Of a stretch of 64,000 bases of DNA, positions 1 to 10,372 are shown in pieces. This DNA is from Alligator mississippiensis (taxonomy: Eukaryota; Chordata; Crocodylia; Alligatoridae): contig NC_081828.1 of NCBI RefSeq assembly GCF_030867095.1, positions 45,795,434 to 45,859,433 of the forward strand. Reading direction: 5' to 3'. Both the position numbers and the translations under genes were made by a program. Each line of letters begins with the position of its first letter. The first letter of the stretch is position 1. The notes beneath the pieces are model-generated. The model did not search any database, was not told where the DNA came from, and saw only the letters and a program-made list of their open reading frames with translations.

Positions 1-3000
1 TACAGCTATCTGTACACGATTTAACACAATCAGGTTCTGAGCTTGGTTGGGACTTCTGGGAGCTACTATAATAAAAATAATAAATAGATCTGATATGTAA
101 AATGAATGCTAAAGGCAGGCCTTGCATTCAGCAAAGATCCATTCTTGCGTTCCAGATCTGGAGATAACTGAATAGGAAACCATTCCTGAACAATTACTCC
201 GGAGTGGTATGTAAGAAATAAGGCATACAGGGAAAAGACATTCGGGAGGAATCTATCTGTTTCCAGATAGTCCAGCATCCTTGCCAGATGCATCTCATAA
301 AGCTGCTAATACTTTATTTTAATTACAAGCCTTAATGTATTAATTGAAGGCTATCAATGACCTGAGATGCATTTCCCTCTCCTATTGTAACAGACTGTGG
401 GAATCTGGAAGCCACTACATTGCAGTTAGTAACTTTAATTGTACAAGACCTAAAATAGACAACTGAAAAAACAAACAAACTCACTGTTTCCAATCAAGAA
501 AGGATTTTCTGTTAATTCTTTTGCCACTGGCATTCTTCTTTAGTGAGCAGTTTCAATAGATCCTCAAACATGGGGCTGAGAAGGTTATGATGAACTGTAT
601 CTGTATGTCTTTCACCGGGCCAGAGAAAGTGTGTCGAATCATTCCTTATTGACAGATCCTAGTTGGAAAGAAAGGACTAAGCCTAAATATTAGTGACTTA
701 ATTAAAGTCATGAATTGATGGGCACATAAATGGTGGATCACAATTAATATATGTTGCCCATACACAAGTGTGCTTTATCAACTGTGAGAAATGGACAGAT
801 AGATAGCTACTCGCTCACCTAATTTTTTCAACGTGCCCTTACAATGGTTTCCAACTGGTCAATTCTTCCAGAATCTTCTCCCCTAGCCATGATGGCACAA
901 AGAAAATGTATATCTGGAAAATGTAGTGGGGAGACTTTAACTGGGGTTTCTGTGTTATGTACCTTTACATGGGAAGAGACCTGGGTCCTGGCTTAACTCC
1001 TAGGAAGATCGAGGTATTTCTGCTGAAGGGCAGTTCTCGCAATCATTACAATAGCCCTGTCTTCTGTGGTTCTTTCATGGTGATTTATATTTCTTCTTTT
1101 ATTGAGTTCATATGGAATAAAAGCCATCTAGGATGAAATGAAATGTACATTTTGTAGATCTGGTTAGAAAACAGTTCTTTCTCCTATGGAAATTTTTTTT
1201 CTTGAAGTTTTCAGCAGCAATTTCAAAAGCATATATATAAAAAAAGAAAACCCCAAAACCCAAAAATATTCAACTGAAAACAGATGAAAAAAGATTTTTG
1301 GCTGAAAAAAAAAAATTGGCCAAAGATTGCTGAGATCTGAACCTGGTGTTCAGAAAAAAATTAAAACTTTTTTTTCAGTTGACATTTTTTAGTTTTGAAA
1401 CTTGAACATTTTGAAACAGAAACTGTCCATAAAAATATTCATTTAATAAAAACATTTTGTGGAAAAATGAAGTGTCAATGGAATTTTTTTGACCAGCACC
1501 AAAGCTTTGTTCTTTGCATATGGAAAAAGCAGTGCATCTGACTTGTGTCTCACATCTTGTAGAACCTGCTCTCACATCCCTGTCAGACACATGATGCTAA
1601 AATGGCAATTTCTCCAGCATAAGCTGAACTTTTATTAAAAACACTTCACTTCTGTTTTCCTTACTTAAGTGTAATTATGCTACATTTCCCTCACGTCCTT
1701 GTTGCGATAAGGTACTTAGCAGAAGTCACAGGCTTGCTTCTGCTATGGCCTCAAACTTGTGATCTCCAGGCTGTCAACTGTGTACCTTTGTACATGTGCC
1801 ATCCTAGCCCCATGCCAGCCTTTACTGTTCATTACTAGAGGAGGTTACGTAAGTAGGTTTATATTACGAAAACTTGTGGTTGGCATTGCATACCAAACCC
1901 AAAGCCTAGTATAATGGAAATATTATAAAACCCTTTGAAATAAAAACTCAACCTTTCTTTCTCAGTTCTTCATCTAAAAAGTCAAGGTGGAACATGAGGA
2001 GAGCATTTGAGTAACACCTGCCAAAATGTGCAGGTGTTAGATTAGTCAAGGGACTTAGACTACATTGAGTCACCAGAATTCTCAGCATGTTAATTAATAT
2101 TCCATAAAGCAAAAGGACTCACATGTTGTATTTTAGGCAACAGGATCCAAAATGCAGTCATTGGTTCATTCTAAGCTCTTCCACTCAAAACATCACAAAA
2201 GATAGACGTGGCACTCTAGCCTGTGTCTTCTACATGCATATTAATTAAATACTCTCCTTAAATATCAGGACAATAAAGTAGGGAAAAATGTGTTTTACAT
2301 GGAGAGGAGAAATATACTGTGACCCAAAGAAGTTTTAATAAAAGTGCAGCCTCAATGTGATTCAAACTGACTCTCTTTGGAATGAGGAATAAATTTAGTC
2401 TCTGGCCTGTCCTGTAAATAATTTACAGGTAATGTTAGCTCATGTGGTTCCTTAAATTCACTAAAAATTTTATTGAGGATGACAAAAAAATAATTAACTA
2501 AAAAATAAGCAATATCCTCAGCCAGAGTAAATCAGCAAAGCTCTGCTGCCTTCACTGAAGCCATACTGCTTTATATTATCAGAGGATCTGACCCATAGAC
2601 CATCAATTGAAAAACAGTTGGTTGATTAAGATCTATTTATGTTCAAAACTTAATTCAAATCAACCCTAATGAGTCATCTGATTTGCTTTTTCAGCCAAAT
2701 AGATAAAAATGAAAAATGAGTTTTGTATGTTTTGACTATCTATTTCTCCATAAACAAGGTGGTTAGTTAAACTGTGGTTTTGCATGCTGTCAGAATGATT
2801 TGTTCCGTGTCAAAGCCATAAAACAAAAATTGTTCTAACCCCAATTCATGGAAGCATCTCTATTCAGGAAAACACATAAGCATGTGTTTAAATCCCATTG
2901 AAGAAGGGCAGAATCCTATTTCACTTTGTGTCCAAATGGCATTCACTTAGCCATGTAACTGGCAGCTTGCCACTTATGCACAGTTTGCAACGCTGCTTCA

Positions 3001-3320
3001 TGTATAACATGAAGCCATAAATGTCCATATGGTTACTAAGCCTGTGGAGTAGGCAGCACACTGGCTGAACAGGTCATGTCTCTGCATGTGTACACCTGTC
3101 TTGGGCAAGCGTAGGTGATAAAATTGTATCTGGCAAAACTTCATGCCTCATGGGTGGTAGACGATCAAAGAAATGGAGGAGAAGGGTTCTTTCATGTTTT
3201 AGCCCAATAGCTGATGGCACTCACCAAGGAATCAGGACACTTGGGTTCTAGACTTCCCTTACCTAGAAAGGGTTTTAGCCTACAGGGATCCTCTGGGTTC
3301 TAGCATGAACTTTTGTTCTC
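1..3320. other. Non-coding stretch, no gene recognised
   Basis: Ordinary AT-rich vertebrate non-coding sequence with dense stops in all frames; the longest open stretches (about 75 codons) show no recognisable domain. The part around 1180-1500 is rich in A and T runs with repeated GAAAA/TTTTC words and looks like a decayed interspersed repeat, but I cannot name it. No splice-flanked exon, RNA gene or terminal repeat was identified. Confidence 0.6.
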
Positions 3321-3522
3321 AGTGGGAGTGTCTATACAAGACACTTAATGCACATTGGACTAATTCCACTGCACAGTAACGTGGCTGGCAAAAACTGTGC
3401 TAATGCACAGTAGACAAAAAGTTCATTTGTGCTAATGTGCAGTAGCACCAATTACAGTGCACTAAGTTACATTTAATGCACTGTAATTATAGCACATTAA
3501 TGAACATGTAGATACACCCAGA
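3321..3522. repeat. MITE-like terminal inverted repeat element
   Basis: The left end reads GGGAGTGTCTATACAAG (from 3324) and the right end CATGTAGATACACCC (to 3519), roughly inverse complements. The interior alternates words such as TGCACAGTA, GTGCTAATG and TTAATGCAC that pair with each other, so the 200-bp unit can fold back. The end motif resembles the elements at 10373, 19659 and 50298. The flanking trinucleotides AGT and AGA do not form a clean target duplication, so the exact ends are tentative. Confidence 0.5.
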
Positions 3523-3638
3523 GGGGCAGACATGCCCCTGCTGCTCTACATCCATTTGATCTATTGAATATTAAATGTGAGGTGCAGTAGCTCTTCAAGA
3601 GGAGGGCTGCAGAGGGGCTTGGACTGGATAATCCTTAA

Positions 3639-3760
3639 CCTGTGGCCTGGTGGTTAAAGTATTGTGCTAAAAGGTTACAGAGATGTAGGTTACCACACAA
3701 CCTGTGGGAACCTACATCTCTATAACTTCTTATACAGTAGTTTAATCACCAGGCCACAGG
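3639..3760. repeat. Long imperfect inverted repeat (hairpin) with tRNA-like A-box
   Basis: The left arm 3639-3691 and right arm 3709-3760 are inverse complements over about 52 bp with few mismatches, separated by a loop of about 17 bp. The left arm carries TGGCCTGGTGG, which matches the pol III A-box pattern seen in tRNA-derived SINEs. No clear B-box follows. It could be two head-to-head SINE heads or the ends of a small fold-back element. Confidence 0.65.
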
Positions 3761-4095
3761 TGGTTATTGAACTAAAACATGAGAGGGTCTACTTCCTCAT
3801 TTTTTCAAGGTCAGAGTTTTGGGACTTACATCCAGCTATGCATGCATGGAGCCATGTATCTATCCAGACAGAGCACAACTTACTGTGCATGCTCAGTAGT
3901 CATGTGGACACTTACATGAGTGCCCTAATGGCAGCTATGTGGCTTGGTAACTGCCATGTGGTCATATGAGGTGAAATAGGATTCTGTCCTAAGTGTAAGT
4001 GGTATTTAGGTTTTTAAGCATAATCCTATTTCACTCTGCTCAAGTGCCTGCAACACCACTAAAGCAAAAATTATATAGGTCTTCTTGGCCGCTTT

Positions 4096-4450
4096 TTGGG
4101 TACATCTACACACATTATTTGCATGGAGCAATAAATTCTGGCACATATTGTGCCAGAGTTTGTTGCTCCCAGGCACCACATTTGAATGTGCACCCAAGAT
4201 CACAGCACATTGAGTCAAGTCAGAGCAGCCCCAGCTGGCAGGGGGCCTGGGTGATCAGCCTGCCAGTCTGGAGCTGCTTGCCATGGCTCAGTATGCTGTG
4301 GAGGGGCTGGTTGGAGTAGGAAGGTGCTCCAATGTGTGGGGCTAGCTGGCAGGCAGCCCCCACACTGAAGCACCCTTGTGCTGCAGCAAGCCACATCAGT
4401 GTCTACACATGCGGTGCTGCTCACTAAAGAACTCAACCATAGGATGGCAC
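4096..4450. repeat. Possible MITE fragment with internal hairpins
   Basis: The left edge carries GGGTACATCTACACACATT, similar to the ends of the Harbinger-like elements elsewhere. Inside is the palindrome CTGGCACATATTGTGCCAG nested within GGAGCAA/TTGCTCC arms. A related GTGTCTACACATGCGG motif lies near 4398, but no matching right terminus or target duplication is clear. Confidence 0.3.
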
Positions 4451-4620
4451 TTATATTTATGTAACCTGAGCGTACCTGATTGTGTACTCCCTTCTCCAAT
4501 TGAAGAGAAATGTTAGCAGGGCAGGTGTGCTGTGGGGGAAAACTGCTGGCTGTACACAGCTTCCCTCCTTCCCCTACAGAGAGCCAAACCAGGACACTAT
4601 ATAACTTAACTATATACAAG

Positions 4621-4626
4621 TTTATT
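4621..4626 (-). promoter_or_regulatory. Candidate poly(A) signal AATAAA of family-A LTR copy 1
   Basis: TTTATT on the plus strand is AATAAA on the minus strand. The same position relative to the element end holds AATAAA in copy 2 (41963-41968) and the common variant ATTAAA in copy 3 (61278-61283). The positional conservation supports a minus-strand 3'-processing signal. Confidence 0.5.
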
Positions 4627-4711
4627 AATATTTACAACACATTAAAAGATAAATATGCATATAAACACAAACATAAATATTTACATATTCTGTAAGACTA
4701 TTACCCTATTC

Positions 4712-4760
4712 TTTATATATATCTCTATAGATATAGAGATATATATAGATATAGATGTAT
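4712..4760. repeat. Palindromic AT microsatellite
   Basis: A TA/GATA-rich tract contains an AT palindrome centred on CTATAGATATAG. The MITE at 4761 landed at its edge, and the same kind of tract resumes at 5507-5532 as TATATATACATACATACAT. Confidence 0.8.
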
Positions 4761-5506
4761 TGGGGCTGTGCGAAACAGCACCATTCCGTTTCAACTTGAG
4801 TTTCAACAGAACAGCATTGTGTTTCGAATTTCATTTCTATTTGAAACTGCTGTTCCATTTTGTTTAATTGTTTTGATGCTGTTTCGACATTTTCCCCTTA
4901 CGCTATAATGGGGAAGCTCAAAACAGCCTCTCTCATCTGGCAGGCAGATGAGGGCCTGCAACCCCAGGAGGGCTGTGGGGGCTATGCCAGTCCTCCTGGG
5001 GTTGCGGCCCCAATCTGCCTGACAGATGAGGGAGGGAAGTGGGTGCTGTCACCTGGGACCAGGAAGCTGGGGAAAATATAGCACTACGATCAGGCTGGGG
5101 AAAGAAACTCAGCCCAGATGAGCTGAGTTCCCATCCCTAGTGCTACAATCGGGCTGGGGAAAGAAACAGCCCCGCTGAGCTGAGTTCCCATCCCCAGCGC
5201 TGAGCTGAGTTCCTTTCCCCTATGCTGAGGTTCTGCTACCGGCAGCCCGACTGCTGGAGGCGGGGAGAGCCAGAGCTGCGCTCCCGGCTGAGCCACATGG
5301 GGCTGCAGAACTGCTGGAAGCGCAGCCCTGGTTCTCCCGTCTCCCACCACCTGGCTGCTTTGAAATTCAAAACGTTTCAACTAGCCTCATTTTGTTTTGA
5401 GGCTGTTTCAAAGCCCTTTGTTTCAATTCAATTTTGCTATTTTGAGCACGAAATGAATCAAAACAGTGTCAAATTGAAACAGCCGGTGAAATTTCACACA
5501 GCCCTT
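4761..5506. mobile_element. hAT-like MITE, TGTGCGAAA family, single-hairpin form
   Basis: The ends are TGGGGCTGTGCGAAA and TTTCACACAGCCCTT, near-perfect inverse complements of the consensus TAGGGCTGTGCGAAA. Flanking octamers AGATGTAT (4753-4760) and ATATATAT (5507-5514) agree at 6 of 8 positions, consistent with an 8-bp hAT-type duplication in an AT microsatellite. Inside, 4932-5030 forms a strong hairpin (CTCATCTGGC... pairing with ...CAGATGAG) and the arms carry GTTTCAA/TTGAAAC words. It has no transposase and is nested in the family-A LTR. It is related to the multi-hairpin element at 12153-13437. Confidence 0.82.
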
Positions 5507-6932
5507 ATATATATACATACATACATACATCACAAAGAAAAACAGGTGAATCAAAAATAAATACTACAGAGGAGGAGGATCCTAGTTGGGCCTCACTAAA
5601 AATTACACACTCTAACTTCTATCATATTATAAATTTACAAATATAAAGATATACAAAATATAGCGTACAATATTGAACTCCATTTAAATCTAAATTTACA
5701 TAAACATTGAATACACATCTACTAACGTATACACTCCTATACCTCCATTTTAAACAAATAGCCCTACAAGATTAAACTATTTCAATATAAATGACACAAT
5801 CTTAAACTCTATCACATTACAGCTACTTAACTACAAATATACAAAATACAAGGTGCAAAACCCCTTGAACATATGTTAACTCTTTAGGGACACCAAGGCT
5901 CAGGCTTCCCTGGGGCCTTGGCTGGGTTCCCATGACTGTGATGGGGAAGGAGAAGCTCCCTGGGTGCCCTTTAGGCTTTCCCCCCCAGCCCAGCCAAAAT
6001 ATGTTTTACTAACCTGAAACTCCAAACTCAGGGAGCCCTGTCCCTTTGGGCTTCCCCTGCAAGGGTCAAACTCACCAATCTGGGTAAATTCCCCCCTTCT
6101 CTGTGGGAGTCATTTCCCCAGTAACTCACAACTCTGGGGCCTTGCTGGAGGTTCCCTGTCTCCTCTGGTGAGTTATTCCTCATCTCAGGGTGCCTCCTGG
6201 ATCTCTGGCCCTGACTGGGCCTGCTGGCCACTGATGGCCCTGTGCACCAAAGTGTGCACCAAGGGCTTCATTATTCCACCCAGGGTTGGGATCCCGAGCA
6301 GCCTTGCAGGTTCTGGGGTCTTGGTTTTGACAAAGGTCCCCTGTGCAAGCCCCCCAACCTTGACTGCCTGGCCTTGTGCCAGGGGGCTTGCAGGCCCCAG
6401 CCACCCCATGTGGCTCTTGGCCTCGTGCCAGGGGTGGGGAGACCTGAGCTGCCTCATACAACTCCAGGGTCCTGGTTTCGCATGGACTGTGCTGTGCACC
6501 ATCCGTGCACCGAGGACCTGGCTGCTTGCCAGGGAATGAGGACCTGAGCTGCCCCGTGCAACTTCCAGGCAACCGCTCCACCCTAGCCTCATGCCAAGGC
6601 TGGAGACCTGAGCCCCCTCATAGGGCTCCAGGGCCTCAGCTTATGCACTACCCATGCACAGCACCTCTGGCCACATGCCAGAGGCGCAGACCCAAGCTGC
6701 CTCATACAGCTCCCAGAGTTTACCTCCGTGCACCACTTGTGCACCAACTTCTCCCTCTTCAGTGGCAGGGCTGGGGACATGACCACTTGCTGCTCATCTG
6801 ATGAAGTGGGTCTTCAGGCTCTTCTGGGGCCACTGCATTCGTTCCACTGGGCAGCTGTCCCCAGCTCTTCTTTAGCCCATCTTCCTTCTTCTCTGTCCCT
6901 CACAGCTCTGTCCAGTTGCCAGGCACACAGTT

Positions 6933-6940
6933 CTTTTATA
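6933..6940 (-). promoter_or_regulatory. TATA-like box of family-A LTR copy 1
   Basis: TATAAAAG on the minus strand, with CCAAT-type motifs about 40 and 135 bp upstream in that orientation. GATAAAAG occupies the same place in copy 2 (43212-43219) and copy 3 (62025-62032). This is a promoter inference from position and conservation only. Confidence 0.5.
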
Positions 6941-7072
6941 GTCTCCAGAGGCTCCAACCCTGGATTGCAAAAGGACCAATCAGGGTGAGGGGCAATAGGG
7001 TCCTCACCCAGGTCCAGTCTCTTCACCTTGCCCCAGGCAGGGGCAGGGCAGCCTCTCCTTCATCGCCTCCTG

Positions 7073-7095
7073 ATTGGTGGGAAAGTCCCACCAAT
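7073..7095. promoter_or_regulatory. CCAAT hairpin in family-A LTR
   Basis: A perfect inverted repeat, ATTGGTGGGA / TCCCACCAAT, with a 3-bp spacer, so a CCAAT motif faces outward on each strand. Copy 2 keeps it at 43353-43375 with 9-bp arms and the same 23-bp total length. It lies upstream of the TATA-like box in the minus orientation. Confidence 0.6.
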
Positions 7096-7145
7096 GACTC
7101 AATGCCCTTTTGAGCCAGCAAGCCGGGCACCAGCATGCCCACCAC

Positions 7146-7261
7146 ATTTGCAAGTACTAACCTGTGATGGAGATGGAGTTAATTAATTTCCTAGGGCCTA
7201 ATAGGGCCACACATGTAGATGCTGAGACTTTACTGCAGGGCTAATTAGCAGGGATGCTGGT
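7146..7261. other. Spacer between two LTRs
   Basis: About 115 bp separate the end of the family-A element from the family-B LTR. It contains GGGCCACACATGTAGATGC, reminiscent of the Harbinger-like MITE ends, but no complete element. Its last five bases, CTGGT, are the left copy of the family-B target duplication. Confidence 0.6.
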
Positions 7262-7559
7262 TGTGGCAGTGCACTGTGTGTGCCTGCCACTTGCAACCAG
7301 TGGGTTGCGTACGGGGGGTATAGACCCCGGCCCCAGTGAGGGGGCGGCCCCAAGAGAAGGGGCTGTGGAGAGATGCCCCAAGAGAGGGGGCAGTGTGATC
7401 AGGCCCCAGAGAGGGGACGGTGATAAGGTGCAACCGGTGGGTTGCATGCGGGGAGCAGGGACCCCGGCCCCAGGAAGGGGGTGGTAATGAGGCCTCAGAG
7501 GTGGGGCAGCGGTGAGAACCCCCCCCCCCCAGTGAGGATGTGATGAGCCCGCGGAGAGT

Positions 7560-8539
7560 GATGGGGGTGTGGCGCTGCAGTTGTCCCGGTGGAGAGGGGA
7601 TAGCAGTGCAGTGAAGCCCGAGGGGATAGAATGAGGGGCTAGAGACCCAGCCCGAAGGGGAGAGTACCCTCGACTGGCCCAAGCTGGGGCCAGGACTACG
7701 GTAGTCAAAAGGGCCGGGGGCCCACCGCGAGGGACACCCAAGAGCCGGGGGCCTGGGGTCCTGACTGGCCTTGAGGTGGGCCAGGGCTAGGTGCCAAAGG
7801 CCCCGGAGGACCACACCCGAGAGGGGAAGAAGGCTTCGGGGAGGGCAGTGACGTAGAGCCCCAAGCGACGTAGAACCCCGGTGTGAGCGGGCGGAGCCCC
7901 AGTGTGAGGGGGCAGCGACGAGGAGCCCCAGTGTGAGGGGGCAGCAATGAGGAGCCCCAGTGTGAGCGGGCAGTGATAATTTAAGGGGGGAGGTGTCCGG
8001 AGGTAAGGGGGAGCTGCAAGGGGATGGTAAGGAGGCTCCTGGTCCTGGGCATGACCTGAAGCTGCACCCTGCCAGGAGTGGGTGGCCTGGTGGGGCTCTC
8101 AGTGGCGCGGGAGCCCCCAGGAAATGCCAGGCCAGTTATCACCCTGGTGAAAGGCGGGTCAGGGTGCCTTAACCCCTAGCTCCCACCACCGGGTGGGTGA
8201 CCCTGAGTGTTTGGAGGGGCCCAGAGAGGGCGGACCCCGAGAGTGTGATAGTGTACAGGGCGTGGTGCTGCGGTTGCCCCTTTGGAGAAAGGGAGTAGTG
8301 GCACGGTGAGGCCTGAGGATGCGAGTGAGGGGCTAGAGAGACCCAGCCTGAAAGGGAGAGTACCCTTGACTGGCCCAAGCTGGGGCCAGGACTATGAGAG
8401 TCAAAAGGGCCAGGGGCCCACCGCAAGGGATGCCCAAGAGCCGGGGGCCTGGGGTCCCAACTGGCCTTGAGGTGGGCCAGGGCAAGAGGCCGAAGGTTCC
8501 GGGGGAACCACACCCGAAAGGGGAAAGTAGCTTCGGGGG
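7560..8539 (+). repeat. Internal direct duplication, about 280 bp, within family-B LTR copy 1
   Basis: 7560-7842 and 8256-8539 are the same sequence repeated about 696 bp apart. Shared landmarks include GAGGGGCTAGAGA (7633/8327), TGGCCCAAGCTGGGG (7675/8371) and GCTTCGGGG (7833/8530). The homologous LTR at 22038-23907 appears to carry this segment once, around 22370-22600, so the duplication is specific to this copy or its subfamily. Confidence 0.85.
7863..7978 (+). repeat. 29-bp GC-rich minisatellite
   Basis: About four tandem units built on GAGCCCCAGTGTGAGGGGGC with a period near 29 bp. Weaker versions of the same GCCCC-GAGGGG word occur at 7320-7560, and related units occur in the sister LTR at 23520-23640. 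Confidence 0.85.
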
Positions 8540-8923
8540 GGCTAGGTAGCCTGGATGACAGCGGAGAGGCCGCCTGACTGGAAGGGATCATAGAGGGGTC
8601 CTGTATGGATGATTCTGGGGCCCAGTATGGGGCCGGTGATTAGGTGAACACCATGATGCCATCTGCGAGGCTTGGGCTGCGGTATTAGGGGAGGTCGGAG
8701 CTGCAGAGCACCCCCTGGCATCGGGGCATTACAATGGGTAGCCTCCTGCTTAATTGACACCGGATCGAATCAATTATCATGAAAGGCGTGGCGAGCGAGA
8801 TAGGCAGGTGGTTGCCCAGAGACAGGTGGGTGGGCCACGAAGAGCTTGGCCCTGAGTAGGCCCCCTGTCATGGTGACAGGCGGGCGGGCCACAGAGCTCA
8901 GCCCCAGGAGGCCCCCTGTCACA

Positions 8924-9282
8924 CTGGTTTTCTCTAATTAAAAAAAATCCCTATTTTTTGGTTAAAAAAAGTAACCCCAAATCCACATTTTTCCATGATT
9001 AAAATGAAACACCATTAATATATATATATATATATATATATAGTGTGTGTGTATGCATATATATATCTATATATATATGTATAAACATACACGCACACAA
9101 TATATATATTAATGGTTATATTACTATTAATATTAACATTAATTAATATTAATATTAATATGTTATATTAAATAACATATATGTTAATTAATGGGGTTTC
9201 ATTTAAATTGCAGGGAAAATGTGGATTTGGGGTTACTTTTTTGACCAAAAATTGGGGATTTTTTTAAATCAGAGCAAACCAA
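8924..9282. mobile_element. Hairpin MITE with AT-microsatellite loop
   Basis: The left arm (about 8926-9020) and right arm (about 9185-9282) are inverse complements over roughly 90 bp, sharing AAAAAAATCCC, GTAACCCCAAATCCACATTT and ATGAAAC. The loop (9017-9180) is a compound TA/TG/TAA microsatellite. The right end reads GAGCAAACCAATG. The left terminal bases coincide with CTGGT, the target duplication of the family-B LTR, so the LTR inserted into this element's left edge. No transposase is present and its own target duplication is not resolvable. Confidence 0.78.
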
Positions 9283-10369
9283 TGTGGAAGTGCCCATTCC
9301 TATGTCATGAGGCACACTTCAACTTTCCAATGGATCTTTTTCAGTCTCAGCTCCCCTATGAGCGAACAGCTTGCTTTTAGCCTTGTATAACTGGAACTGG
9401 AGCAAGGCCAACCACTCTCACATGCCATGACTTGTTCTTCAATATAAATTGGAAGGAAGATCTTAATTCTCATGCATGTTGTCCTTAATCCAGCCCTTGC
9501 ACTGTCTTCTGGGGCTCCACCTCCCCTACACTCCGCCTTATGCCATCCTCTGAGGTCTTAAATAGATGGTCAAGGGTACAAAGACTATACTCTCTTGTGG
9601 TGCCTTCTGAAGTAGATAATGCATAAAAGAAAACCATACACAACTTAAAGATTACTCTAGATCTTAGTCTACTCTTACAGTCTTTTGGCCCAGAGTTGGA
9701 CCACATGGTCCTTGTCCTGTGAGACCCTTCTGTCCTTAGGATCCGAAGTCAGATTGGTCCACTGTGAGCTATTGTTGCCCCATTGTACTCACAACTCCTC
9801 TCTGTTACCGTCTCTGTCTTCTCTTTCAGGTTCGGCATTCCTGCTCAGGTCCCAATCGTCTACTGCTGACTGACAGGACAATCCTGCCAGTAAGTTGTTC
9901 AGCTCCAAGCCATCTCAGTAGGCTTGCTGCCGACAGGCTTCTCTCTGCCATTCACCCCTCCTGGGGCTTCCAGACCGCACTTCTGGTCTGTCCGTCTGTC
10001 TCCACAGACCGGGCTGCTTTTAACCCGGGCATGGGGTTTCTCCTTATCAAGTGACGGTGGCATATGCTTATGAAACATGACCACACCAGCATTGGGGTTG
10101 CCCCAGTATTCATCTTCTTACTCGGCGCCATTTCTCTCACTGCTGTTTCACTGCTCCCCACGCTCTGCAGGTACAATTCTTCTGGTCCTTCCTCCACTCC
10201 ATCACAACCAGGACCCCTGCTAATTAGACAGCTCCGCAGTAAATGTCTCATGTAGATGAGTCCTCTGTGACTTAGTCTTGAAGCTAAGGTAAAGGTGCAT
10301 TACAAAAGTGGATGAGTCAACAGCTTTTCAGAGATTCAAATAGGTTGAAATAGGATTATTCCTAGATAC
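9283..10369. other. Non-coding stretch, no gene recognised
   Basis: Overlapping open frames of 60-99 codons occur on both strands between 9485 and 10255, mostly because this block is moderately GC-rich. None has a recognisable domain. It could be a degenerate processed or retroelement remnant, but no poly(A) tail, target duplication or terminal repeat was seen. Confidence 0.5.
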
Positions 10370-10372
10370 TTA

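Larger units (their letters stand above)
4461..7145 (-). mobile_element. Family-A LTR-like element, copy 1 (with nested MITE)
   Basis: This copy is homologous to 41807-43431 and 61135-62181. It begins GTAACCTGAG and ends CCCACCAC. On the minus strand it carries a TATA-like TATAAAAG (6933-6940), CCAAT motifs upstream of it, and AATAAA (4621-4626) near the far end, the order expected in a retroviral-type LTR read on the minus strand. The middle (about 6400-6760) holds degenerate tandem units sharing GACCTGAGCTGCC-type words, also present in copy 2. A MITE at 4761-5506 interrupts it. Flanking ATTTAT/ATTTGC is only a partial target duplication. No gag, pol or second LTR is present, so it is best read as a solo LTR; open frames inside it are incidental. 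Confidence 0.68.
7262..8923 (+). mobile_element. Family-B solo LTR, copy 1, perfect 5-bp TSD
   Basis: It begins TGTGGCAG and ends CTGTCACA (TG...CA termini, imperfect inverted repeat) and is flanked on both sides by CTGGT (7257-7261 and 8924-8928). The 5-bp duplication and TG...CA ends are the hallmark of integrase-mediated LTR insertion. It is homologous to 22038-23907 at both ends and through the middle. It is GC- and CpG-rich, contains a 29-bp minisatellite and an internal direct duplication of about 280 bp, and has no internal region or second LTR, so it is a solo LTR formed by LTR-LTR recombination. Plus orientation is an assumption. Open frames inside (up to 189 codons on the minus strand) are by-products of its low stop density. 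Confidence 0.85.

Noticed and set aside
5240-5380. Overlapping ORFs of about 100 codons on both strands
   Set aside because: They fall in the GC-rich part of the 4761-5506 MITE and are incidental.
7245-7814. 189-codon minus-strand ORF, with overlapping ORFs on both strands
   Set aside because: Lies almost entirely inside the family-B LTR, is Pro/Ser/Gly-rich, overlaps other open frames, and has no domain. It results from GC-rich repeats with few stops.
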